Below, one piece after another: positions 11,117 to 20,572 of a DNA stretch of 64,000 nt. The DNA lies in NCBI GenBank assembly GCA_009767595.1, contig VSDK01012297.1, forward strand, positions 110,773 to 174,772, in the 5' to 3' direction. The position numbers and the translations under genes were made by a program. Position 1 is the stretch's first letter. Every line of letters begins with the position of its first letter. Source of the stretch: Symbiodinium kawagutii. Its lineage: Eukaryota; Sar; Dinophyceae; Suessiales; Symbiodiniaceae. The notes beneath the pieces were generated by a model that worked only from the letters and a program-made list of their open reading frames with translations, was not told the origin of the DNA and ran no database searches.

Positions 11117-11729
11117 GAACAAACAACACTATGAGGGATAGCTATTAAGGATATATGGGATAAACAATATGAGCAAACAATATGAACTTTTTAGAAATGG
11201 GATGAACTGAGCTATGACTCATTCGACTCAGCATCCTCCAGGATCCCACTTTCAGAACGTCTCCCCAGTGCTCGGTTCGGTAACTGGTTATGGCGAACCG
11301 CTGGGGTTCATCCGGCCATTTGAACGGGTTTAGGACTGTTGTTTAGTTGGGGTGTTCACCCACCTCAAAACCTTGGTTATAACTTACCTAAGTTAAGTAT
11401 ATATATATATATAAACATGGTGGGGTACCCACTACTGTGAGTTATGACTCACCTAAATTTTCCCCCTGGTGAATTATACCCACTACGTACAACTGTGCGA
11501 AGTGAACCACTTTCAAGGTGGGCCCCTGGCAGTTATAAGTTGGATTATAACCCCTATAACTGGTAGAAATCACCCCAGTTAAGGTACTTACAAGCCAACT
11601 TATAGCCCATAGCTATACTTGTTCATCATCATCCCCTATTACTAACCACCATTAATGGCTGCCAACTCAGCTAAGTGGTGAATGGGGTCCGGGCTGAACC
11701 CCGGGCTTCAGTGCTTCACTCGCCGGCAG

Positions 11730-11809
11730 ACCACCACAACGGCTCCGAACCCCATGGAGTTGCCACAGCCAGACGCGCCCCACTTCGAGGTGGCAACGGG
11801 CAGCCCGCG
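11730..11809 (+). CDS. E5: candidate TSP1 exon
   Basis: A GC island lies between CCACCATTA sequence and TGATGAAG repeat. One frame ends ATARRAPLRGGNGQPA before GTGAAG. R.R.P..GG..Q.. resembles the middle of a TSP1 repeat with the usual C replaced. The acceptor could be at 11727-11729 or at 11765-11767. Confidence 0.4.
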
Positions 11810-14393
11810 GTGAAGCTCATGGGTTGATGAAGCGGTTCATGATGAAGTGGTAAACCAGTGGTTGATGAATGATGCGTTGATAGTTTGCGAATGGTTGATT
11901 AATTGATCAACTTGTTGATGATTTAGAGGAACTGGTAAATCATTCATCGGTGGTTTACCAACGGTTAATGGTTAATTAGTGGTTCCTAATGGTTGGTTAG
12001 TTTAATGAATGATTGGTGCTTCCTAATGATTGATTGATTGATTCACTAGTGACGATGAATGATTCATTACTGGTTAAGTAGTGGTTAGCTAGTGATTGAT
12101 TGAGCGTTAATCAGTGGTTAGTAATGGTAACGTAATGGTTTGTCGATGGTTAATGGAAAATTAGTTGATGCTTGATGATGGTTAATGGTTAGTTTATCAA
12201 GCATGAATGTCTAATTTATGACGGTAGTGATTGATGGTTGTCAAACAGTTGATTGGTATGGGTTAATCAATGGTTGAGAAGGGCGGCTAATCGTTGCTTA
12301 GTTCATGGCTAACAATAGCGGATCATCGGAGGAATTGTGAACCATGGCAACCAATGGTTTGTAGAGTGACAATGTTGAAGAAGATTGTTCATATTGCGTT
12401 CTAATGGCAAATGCTGGCACACATTGGCTGGGATGACGGTGAATACTGGGTCATACTATGGTAATTGCTAGTGATTCTAGACTGACACCGCCCATTCCCA
12501 TGTTTCTTTGGACGCAAGCTGGAATTTGGAAAAAGGTGATGGTTAGTGAGTGCTCATGGAATTGACGCTGAAATCGTGGTATTAAGAACGGAGAATTCCA
12601 ATGGAGATTGACGGTCAACAAGGTTTCAGAAGCTGAAGAGGTTGGTCGAGTCAAGAGGTTGAGAAGCTGTGGTCAACCATCAAAGTGCTTAAAGACCGCC
12701 GGTCCATACTCGTCATGACAAGTCAAGGTTTTTGTGTTGGTGGCGAAGCTGGCGTACATGTTAGATGTTGATGGTTAGTTTGGCCCATGGGACTGATGGT
12801 TAGTCAATGGGTTTAATCATGGTTAATTAATGGTTTAATGATGGTTGATGATGGTTGATGATGGTTGATGATGGTTGATGTTGATGCTTGGTTAGTACTT
12901 TAAATGATTGCCTGTGATGATTTTTAGAGCCAACACCGACTGGGTTTCGAATGTTTTATATTTGATAGATGATGTCTGTAATGGTTTATAAATGATGGCT
13001 GATCATCAACAATTTATGCCGGTACTGGTCGACAACACGATGTAAAGAACGGTGATAGCCAACAGGAGCGACCAACCAGTCATGGTGAGTAGTAATTGAT
13101 AGCGGTTGATGATGGCTAGTGGCTGGTCATGATTGAGTTGACGACGTTTGATTGTGGTTGATAAGCAACACTTGAGGGAGGCGGCTCAAGCCATGCGCAA
13201 TGAATGCTTCTTTTGTAATGGCGTCTTTTGCTAATGATCAAAGGCGCATGGGTCAATCCGCATGAATTATGGCAGTTGAAGGGAACAATGAATGATTCTG
13301 AACTGCGAAGAGCCAGTAGACCTGAGACTAGTGGCACCCCTTGAAATGGTCATCTATATGTGTATGAGACCCCCAATGATGCCACTGAATGCCACTTGTC
13401 CAGCTATACATAATTTGATTTACACCTCCAGCATCCAAATCCCCAGCATCCATGACGCTGCTCAGGTTGAGACAGATCTTCCTGATGGAAGCCCCCTTGC
13501 GAGTTGCAAAGGCTACGAGGCCGGCAAGAGTTGGACCCGGTCCAACCATGGGGATGTTCACCTTCCTGGAATCATTGACGGACCAGGATTTTTTCCATGG
13601 GAAGATGGGGAATGTTTAATGGTTCATGAGGGATGATACGCAAAAATTGTAGGGGATGTAGCAACTATATGATCCATATACTTGTGAAATAGAATGGTTA
13701 ATATTCATGACCCATGATGCTTAATGATAGTTGATGATTCATGATTGCATAGAATGGTTATATGATCCATGATGTTTACCTGCTGCTTTGGAATACGTGG
13801 GACATGCTGTCCACCTGCCGGGATGGCATACTTGTGACCAGCCACCTTGACCAGCAACCTTATTGAACACCTTGGTTATGAACATCTTTTAAGGGTTGGT
13901 TTTAAGTCACGGTTGCTCAACGGAAGTGTTCATGTCCAAATGACCATGATCAATCACAGATCTTGATGATGCATCCAGCTGTTAAAGATGGTTGAATACT
14001 TAAACTTCGGTGCCGATTTTAATGTGGGGTACCTGCAGTTTCTATCTAAAGCCATGGTTTCAAATGATACTTGTACCATGGTTTCTGGCCGGATTGGCTA
14101 TCTTTGGTAAAGCCATGCTAGTATTGGGCTTGTGACTGGGTTTCAGTGAACCTTCGAGGCCCGGAGTGATAGTTTCTCCCGACATTTACAGTTTGATGGA
14201 CTAGCAGCTCATGTTTCTGCCCCAAACATGATTGTTTCACCGCATTTCTGATCATTGGCACTTGGAAGTGCATCCCCACTTAGTAACAGGGTACCAAGCA
14301 TGGTTATATCCCACTTATAGCCCGAGCATCCAGTCATAGGGGGTACGGATCAGGCATCACTGGCTGCCAGCAGCAACAGGAGCATTGGGCGCA
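11810..14393 (+). other. TGATGGTT-rich intron stretch
   Basis: The sequence is dominated by TGGTTGATGA / TTAATGG repeat, with tandem GATGGTTGAT at 12838-12886. No gene was recognised. A weak exon candidate at 13466-13523 (VETDLPDGSPLASCKGYEAG) follows a CAG acceptor. Overlapping short frames on the other strand have no motif. Confidence 0.5.
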
Positions 14394-14458
14394 GTGCACG
14401 CGGGGGCCTCAGTGGCCTTCTGTGAGGACGACTGTGGACGGAGAGTCGCCCGGAAACT
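14394..14458 (+). CDS. E7: candidate TSP1 exon, C..DCGRR
   Basis: The frame reads ASVAFCEDDCGRRVARKLQ after several possible CAG acceptors (14370, 14379, 14393). CEDDCGRRVARK fits the CS.TCG.R.R core of TSP1. Downstream is a family-3 element. Both borders are approximate. Confidence 0.45.
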
Positions 14459-14520
14459 TCAGAAGTGCTGAGGGCCAAAGGTCGCTTTGATAAGAAAGGA
14501 GATCAGTAGTAGCATCACTA

Positions 14521-14646
14521 ATGGCTACCCAGGATTAATAAACCCCTGGTTGATTAATAGGCGGTCTCCCCTAAAAGCTTTGGTTTCCCATTAGAATGGT
14601 AACCCCCCAATTAATAAACCTAGGTTTATTAATCCTGGGTAGCCAT
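14521..14646. mobile_element. Family-3 hairpin MITE (ATGGCTACCCAGGATTAAT)
   Basis: The terminal inverted repeat is perfect over ATGGCTACCCAGGATTAATA and the facing TATTAATCCTGGGTAGCCAT. The interior shares GGTTTCCCATTA and ATGGTAACCC with the decayed copy at 57276. Confidence 0.9.
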
Positions 14647-14872
14647 GACTGTAAAACCATTGGCTAAGCATTTTGAAGCACCCTCAAATATCAGCGATAT
14701 CACATTGGAGAAGACATTTCTCCTGAAATCTTCGGAGTTTTATTGTTTGGCTGGTGATTTCAGTCGTTTGGCTGGTGATTTGATCAGTCATTGTTTCATG
14801 TCTCCGGGCCCCTGGGATGAGCAACCAGCATGTTGAGGGTTGCTCTGCAACTCAGAATCATAAAGGGTGAGC

Positions 14873-15142
14873 GAGGTTTTCTCAAAATTGGGAAACCCCA
14901 AAACGGTTGGTTTATTTGGCATTTGATTAGTAGAAACGGTTACATTGGATGCGCGCCGCAGCAGAGTCCATCTGTCCGCAAGTCATGAGCTGGCCGGATT
15001 GGCGGGCTACATGACAACGAAAGAAACTGAAAGTATGTAAGAAGAAAAGGTGAGAACTGGCTCACTATGAATTTCGTTTCGTCAAAGAGTTCTACGGTTA
15101 CATTGGATGATTTGGCAGTATCCGCATTTTGAGACACCACCA
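14873..15142. mobile_element. Family-1 MITE split by a 142-bp insertion
   Basis: The left arm GAGGTTTTCTCAAAATTGGG lies at 14873. The right arm GCATTTTGAGACACCACC ends near 15142. The middle is interrupted by 14952-15093, bounded by two copies of ACGGTTACATTGGATG (14936-14951 and 15094-15109). Removing the insert and one repeat restores an ordinary family-1 interior. Confidence 0.7.
14952..15093. mobile_element. 142-bp insert with a 16-bp target duplication
   Basis: This segment is bounded by direct 16-bp repeats of the host MITE. It starts CGCGCCGCAGCAGAGTCCAT and ends GTTTCGTCAAAGAGTTCT. A target duplication of this length is typical of LINE-driven retroposition. One frame reads SASHELAGLAGYMTTKETES then stop, so it may be the 3' end of an mRNA, but its source is unknown. 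Confidence 0.55.
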
Positions 15143-15238
15143 AACTAGCAATTGTGTCTTTGCAAGGACTGCATGGAACAAATGAATCAAGTTCATGAGT
15201 GTTTTGTGCAGAACAATCATATAGTGGATTCCAAAACG

Positions 15239-15430
15239 GGTATGTGCCAAAATAGGGTAACCAGTGGGCCCCACCAAAATGATGGTTAATGTATGTTAAC
15301 GTGAATGGTTGACCCATGTTGAATTGGGTATGTGCCAAGCCATAGGGCAACCAACCACCCACCAAAAATATTCATTTTACAAATGGAAACTTTTGGTTGA
15401 CTGGGGGTACCACTATGGCTTGTACCCAAA
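15239..15430. mobile_element. Family-5 hairpin element (GGGTATGTGCCAA arms), duplicated left end
   Basis: GGGTATGTGCCAAAATAGGG occurs at 15239 and again, diverged, at 15330. The right side ends in GGGGGTACCACTATGGCTTG and TACCC. The two left arms suggest a nested or duplicated insertion. Related copies lie at 53769 and 62501. Confidence 0.6.
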
Positions 15431-15823
15431 CCTCTTCATCGGCTCTTGAATTGAGCACACCATTCCTTCATTACACACGGCTACAGAGAAACTGCGTCGG
15501 GATTCAGCCTTGGCAGCGATTTCCACATCGAAAATGGGGCGTGAGGCCGTCGCGATCCATTGTCAACCCTTAGAGATCCAAAATTGATCTCTAGTCATGT
15601 CTATTCAACCTATCGTGCCCCATCATTCAGTCACCATAAACCATAATTACTATTAACCACCTTATATAACCATCAGAACAGTATTAATCGTCAATCAACC
15701 ATCAATCATTGTCTGCCACCATTAATGACCATTAATCACCACTGATTACCCTCAATCACCATCAAAAATCATCCTCGGCCACGCCCCCACGCAAGCCGCA
15801 CAAATCTTTTTCCACCTTCCCAG

Positions 15824-15895
15824 GCAGCCCAGTTGTACGGGCGTGGAGCGGGTGAACTGCGCATTTTCGGCAGCGACCTCGGACATTTCCACGTG
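15824..15895 (+). CDS. E8: TSP1 exon, C..V.C to second W
   Basis: A clear polypyrimidine tract and acceptor (CTTTTTCCACCTTCCCAG) precede the exon. The frame reads QPSCTGVERVNCAF then SAATSDIST, ending TG before GTGAGG in phase 2, so that W is completed by the next exon. The phase and place of the split equal those of E18. Upstream is CCATTAATGACC repeat. Confidence 0.55.
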
Positions 15896-18423
15896 GTGAG
15901 GTTGAGGATGTGCGTGGCAACGGGGTCTTGGCCTGCCATAGCTCCATGGGGCGACAATAGATGTGGTTCGGAGGATGAAATTATAGCAGTTGGTTAGTTC
16001 CTTAATGCAATAACTTCCATCACTATGGTGATGCAGTTTATCATGATGGTGATGATGATGATGATGAAGAAGTTATACTTCCTTATGATAGTGAAGCCAC
16101 GGTAGAGCTTGCGCTGCAACGGTGGGTATCCACCCCAATTTACCCTTCTTGAATGTAGCACGTTTCCAGCCGTGGGGATGCTATCCTGCCTGGCTCACCG
16201 TTGCATGGTTGTTCCCAGCTATTCCCAGTTGGGCGTTTGTTTGGCGGTTCACGTGGTGATCCACTGCAGTTGCTGACCCACGATAGGTGTTAGGCTGCGA
16301 GTCAAAATGCTTGGAGGATGTGGGTTCAACGTGCAGGTGAATGGATTTCTCTTATAGCTACTGGACATGTCATAGTTCATGTTGGATGATCATGATATAT
16401 GCAACCTCAGGGAACATGGTGGAAATCGAGCTGTGGCAGTCGCAGTTTTGATCCCACGAACCTCCCAAGTTGGACCCCCCCCCCAGTTATAACATGGTTA
16501 GGATTTGTCATTTAACAAGCTGGTTATGTCTACCATTTGCATGGTACTTGCCCTAGTTAAGCCTAGTTGTAGACCAACGCATCGCGAACGTTTGGGGGCC
16601 CCTCCTTGTAGCCGCTGGCACTGGGACCTTACCATGGCCTGAAGGTCTAGCCCCAGGCCCCCCCACCTGTTCCCTGTCACTTAGGCTTGGAGCCAGTGGG
16701 AAAGTCTGGGAGGTCAGCTGAGGGTCGGGTGTTGATGACATGTTTTGTAGAGGTGATCATTATTCATGTTGATAAAATGTGTCATCAAATGGTTGATAAC
16801 ATATTTTTTCCTTTGGTTTTTTGCGTTTTGAGAATCAACGTTTTGAGAACACATTTTTTCTTTTTGTTTTTTAACGTTTTTTTTCCGAATACATGTTGAA
16901 CACAGCTGGTTAAACAGATGGTTTATTGATGGTTGCAGCAAATCAGGGTTTATCAACGATCCGTTGATGGTTCATTGATGGTGATACCGTAAGTCAGCTG
17001 TATTTCACCTTTGTGAAGCATTTATATCATCTCTCAAGCATCAATCAACCATCAGGTAACCATCATTTGCCACCATCGATCACCAGCAATGATCATCATC
17101 AGCATCATAATCATCAAGAACCCTTATATTTCTTTTTAATGTTGCTTATGCAGCTCTATAGTTAGGCATTAGTAAGCCATCGGTTGGTCATCATCTTCAG
17201 CCATGTCCCTACTCTTCAGCGTTCACTGATGGTCGATCATGCCACAACGCTGGAGTTGTCCGGTCCCACTGTGGAGCGGTGAAGCCTGGGAGATCTCAAC
17301 ATGGAACGGAAATCATCAGTAAGTGCTTAGTGCTTTGAATGATGAGGTTGAGGGGTTATAGCCATTGATAATGGTGGATAAAAGGTGATGATATGAAATG
17401 ATTTGCTGGTAAACAACTACAAGTGTTGGTGGTTTGATTGACCTTTCTTCGTTTCCCAGCTGCACTTGGGATGGCTGGTTGATTAGCTGATTTTTTTCAT
17501 TACGGGGTGGTTCAACCAACGAGGTAAGCTTAGCTTACTGATAGTGGTTGATCATGACTGAACATGCGGTGCACAACGGTGTGTTTATTTTTTGGTTGAT
17601 ATGGCTTCGCGCAGTTCACCATGGTGTGCCCCCAAGTCACTCGGGTTTGTCCTTGTCGCCATGGTTGTACCTACCTTCGCGCCATCCAGTTGTTCGTCGG
17701 CATATATGGCATATCATTTCTATGGTGAACTGTGGTCAATAGCCATCATTCATACGGAAACCACCAGTGATTGAAGTTGATAGCCAACTTGGATGTGCAG
17801 CTGGGGTTAGTTCAGCATGGTTATAAACCCAATACGGTGGATGAACTGATCCCTCGAAAACATGATTAGTGACTACTTATAACCCCTAGCAACCAATTAT
17901 AACCCCTAGAAACTATGGTTATTACCATGGTTCCTGAGCACTTACCAGCCGTGGGGGTGCACATCCAAGAACTCAAAGCCGGGGCACAGATTTTCGTAGT
18001 CATGTAGCGCAGCGGCTGAAGAACGATCCCCTTGGGTGGTGATGGGATGGTGTCAGCAGTTGCTTTTGCTTGAAGTAGATGGCTGGTAAATGATGATCAA
18101 TGGTTGGTAAAATCGTTCGTTGCTGATTAGTGCTTAATGGCTGATTGATGGTTGCCAGCCATTCATGATGCAATGTGGCTGGTGAACGGCTGGTTGAAAG
18201 ATCCATGGTTAATGGTGATTACTAGCAGATTGAGCTTATCCACCATGGTTAATTAATCATGAACTTGGCTCGTTAATGATGATTAATGATGCTTAGTGGC
18301 TGGTGAATAGCTGGTTGAATTCTTGAATCCATTGTGCTTAGAAAGCGGTTTGTCAGTTGTTGGGAAACCGCTGATAACATGTCGTAGCCATAATATAGAT
18401 TCAAAAAATCCTTCCCAGATATA
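15896..18423 (+). other. Intron-like stretch before the retrotransposon
   Basis: It contains simple repeats (GATGGTGATGATGATG near 16045), a family-6 hairpin at 17787-17969 and T-rich tracts near 16800-16890. A weak TSP1 candidate begins at 17256 (CPVPLWSGEAWE after AG). No other gene is apparent. Confidence 0.45.
17787..17969. repeat. Family-6 long hairpin element
   Basis: The left arm ACTTGGATGTGCAGCTGGG faces the right arm GTGGGGGTGCACATCCAAG. The interior has TTATAACCCCTAG words in tandem. The arms match 2778-2912, with looser similarity at 43870-43984 and 45025-45110. Confidence 0.65.
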
Positions 18424-18428
18424 TATGA

Positions 18429-18589
18429 TGCACGTTCCATGCTCACCTCATGACTCAACGATGGTCATTCGGTAGCTTCTTGAGAGCTCAAGGTAAAAAG
18501 GGTGGTCCCAGTCCGAGGTGCTTGAGCCCCTCTAGCCATAGCCTGCCGGTTTCGCCGCTCCTCATAGCTTGGGCATTGATCCGCTTGCA
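18429..18589 (+). repeat. 5' LTR, 161 bp
   Basis: It starts TGCACGTTCC and ends CGCTTGCA, so it carries the usual TG...CA ends. By eye it is identical over its full length to 26141-26301. The LTR is short for copia elements. Confidence 0.95.
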
Positions 18590-18607
18590 TGGTAGCGGAG
18601 CCTGCAT
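18590..18607 (+). promoter_or_regulatory. Primer-binding site, initiator-Met tRNA type
   Basis: Directly after the LTR comes TGGTAGCGGAGCCTGCAT. This closely resembles the complement of the 3' end of eukaryotic initiator tRNA-Met (TGGTAGCAGAG or TGGTATCAGAG). No dinoflagellate tRNA was compared. Confidence 0.7.
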
Positions 18608-18676
18608 CCGCAGGCTTGTGAGAAAAGTATCCAGGGGAAAAACCAGCCTCCAACCGCAGCTGCCGTTGGGGGAAAC

Positions 18677-20572
18677 ATGACGGATCGAAATGCCAAGCGC
18701 ATAGAGCGCACCAAGGAAGGGGTCCCGGTATGGGACGGAGATGCGTCCTTGTTCCAGGAGTACGAAGAAAGCGCATTGCTATGGGAACAGTCTGTTCCCT
18801 GGCAAAAGCGCTACTTATGTGGACCTCGTTTGATCAACGAGTTGGGTGGCACCGCCAAGCGTCTGGTCACGGGGAAACGACCAGACTGGGTTTCCTACTC
18901 AGGCGGTGTTCAACGACTTCTCGGACATCTCCGTTCACACCTGGGGCTCCCTCAGATGCCAGAGGTAGCAGACTTCCTCACCCGCTACTTCAAGATGACA
19001 CGAAGGAAGCGTGGTGAGACCATCAACGAGTACATCACCCGGAAGACCGAAAGCTATGCCAGAGCTAGGCAAGCTCTGGACCGGCTTCATCGACATCAAC
19101 AAGGTTCCCATCGGGCACCATCCTCGAGCCGACCTACCAGCTCCCAGTGGTCATATGCTGAGTCAGATCCATGGATGTCTCCAGGACAAGATCCGTGGGC
19201 CAACCCTGCTCCCCAGGAGGAACAGGCCGCCATCATGGATGAAGAAGATGAAGATGGTGATGGAGGTGATCAATTCCATGATCCTCTCAATGCTGATGGT
19301 GGAGATTGGGGCTCCCAGTGGAGCCATCAAAGCTCATGGAACTCATGGGGATGGACGCCAAGACGATGGCAGGCTTGGCGTGATGACCAAGCTTGGTGCT
19401 CAGAGGCACCAGAGCTTCTCCCGGAGTACGTGCAGGGCTGGTACCTGCTCTATGACTCAGGACTTGATGTGGGAGAAAGGAACATGGTGGTTGCGGCATT
19501 GAAAGGAAATTTCAATGTCTCCAATGTGTCGCAGGAGTTGCGCAACCAGTGGACAGACGAGGACCTCCGTCGTCGCGACCAGCAGGCCAGGGGTTCTGGC
19601 TACTTGGCGACCGAGGATGCGGATGAGGCGGTGTCCGACGAAGATGGCGATGATGAGGCTTGGATGCTCGACGAGAAGTTATCAGAGGAAGGATTGTCCC
19701 TCATTGCAGATGCCTCCAGAGAGATCCAGGAGGCCCAAGCCCTGATAGATCAGGGACGTCGCACCTTGAAGCAGGCACGAGCTCGACAACATCAAGTGCG
19801 AATGTCTCGCCGGTACTACAAGACCAGCATCCAGCAGAGCTTCCCTGAACGACCCCGAAGCGCCAAGGGCAGCTCCAAGGGCTCCGATACCTGTCTGAAG
19901 TGCGGTGGCTCTCACCGGACCTCCGAATGCAAGAAGGGCCAGGCTAGTGGAAGTGCCTCCGGCCAGATGGCTGAAGCACCCTTCATCTGCTATGGACAGG
20001 TGGAGATGGATGATCAAGGCAAAGAACATGGCGAAGCTCTCTCAATGGATGTGACGAGCGACTCTCCTTCAGGCATCACCACTCGAGATGCAGTCCTCCA
20101 AGGCAAAGCTGTGGTTGACGGTGGTGCCACGAAGACCATCGGCTCAGTCACCGCTCTAGAGCGGATCATGGAGCTGAAACGCAACCTCCATGGCAACCAC
20201 GGCATTCAAGAAGTTGATCTGAGTGATAGGCCGATTTTTGGTTTTGGAAACTCCAGTAGAGACCAGTGCATTTCCACAACGAAGCTGGCCATCCAAGCTG
20301 ACAATCAGCCTGGAAGCCTCCGGATTCATGCACTGGACAAAGGGGAAGGCCCAGTGTTGTTCTCAATTGAGTCATTGCGAACGTTAGGTGCTGTCATTGA
20401 TTTCTCTGAGGATTTGGTTTGTTTCCGTCGGTTGAACCAACATCGCATGATTCAATTGGAACGCTCTGCTACTGGCCACCAGCTTCTGCCCATGACCACT
20501 GACTGGTATGACCAGTCCATAGCCACCCAGAAGCCGATCCCCAGTTTGCGCGAGTATGCTGCCAGTTCCTAG
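18677..20572 (+). CDS. gag: Gag-protease polyprotein, 631 aa, ends at UAG
   Basis: This is the capsid precursor plus aspartic protease of the retrotransposon. The ATG follows the leader after the primer-binding site. Residues 1-130 (…WQKRYLCGPRLINELGG…) look like a copia-type gag helical domain. Residues about 200-260 are rich in W, D and Q. A zinc knuckle CLKCGGSHRTSEC (C-x2-C-x3-H-x4-C) begins at residue 406, where the usual spacing is x4 before H. A protease active site VVDGGATKTIGS has its aspartate at residue 481, with DGGAT in place of the common D[ST]GA. The frame ends at UAG (20570-20572), but the same frame continues open into pol. Confidence 0.9.
   Translation: MTDRNAKRIERTKEGVPVWDGDASLFQEYEESALLWEQSVPWQKRYLCGPRLINELGGTAKRLVTGKRPDWVSYSGGVQRLLGHLRSHLGLPQMPEVADFLTRYFKMTRRKRGETINEYITRKTESYARARQALDRLHRHQQGSHRAPSSSRPTSSQWSYAESDPWMSPGQDPWANPAPQEEQAAIMDEEDEDGDGGDQFHDPLNADGGDWGSQWSHQSSWNSWGWTPRRWQAWRDDQAWCSEAPELLPEYVQGWYLLYDSGLDVGERNMVVAALKGNFNVSNVSQELRNQWTDEDLRRRDQQARGSGYLATEDADEAVSDEDGDDEAWMLDEKLSEEGLSLIADASREIQEAQALIDQGRRTLKQARARQHQVRMSRRYYKTSIQQSFPERPRSAKGSSKGSDTCLKCGGSHRTSECKKGQASGSASGQMAEAPFICYGQVEMDDQGKEHGEALSMDVTSDSPSGITTRDAVLQGKAVVDGGATKTIGSVTALERIMELKRNLHGNHGIQEVDLSDRPIFGFGNSSRDQCISTTKLAIQADNQPGSLRIHALDKGEGPVLFSIESLRTLGAVIDFSEDLVCFRRLNQHRMIQLERSATGHQLLPMTTDWYDQSIATQKPIPSLREYAASS
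20570..20572 (+). promoter_or_regulatory. In-frame UAG between gag-pro and pol (possible readthrough site)
   Basis: The codon TAG is followed by GGACAA. From 18677 to 26047 the frame contains no other stop, so pol could be made by stop-codon suppression. UAG followed by G is a context used by known retroviral readthrough sites. Alternatives are a suppressed or edited codon, splicing, or an inactivating mutation. Confidence 0.55.

Larger units (their letters stand above)
8815..11729 (+). other. Long intron-like stretch with an unclassified 0.55-kb block
   Basis: TGATGG repeat at 8815-8920 and 10160-10440 surrounds a block at about 9100-9660 of different composition, with GCGTTG words and a tail CCCTAGAAATATGAACTTC. 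The block may be an old retroposed unit but no frame is convincing. A hairpin GATGGTTTTTTA..GAAAAAACCATC lies at 9833-9862. A GC island at 9920-10030 could hold an exon. Family-2 and family-1 elements lie at 10047 and 11011. Confidence 0.4.

Noticed and set aside
13292-13636. Plus-strand 114-aa frame
   Set aside because: There is no motif apart from a weak GSPLASC segment, and it lies in repeat-rich intron sequence.
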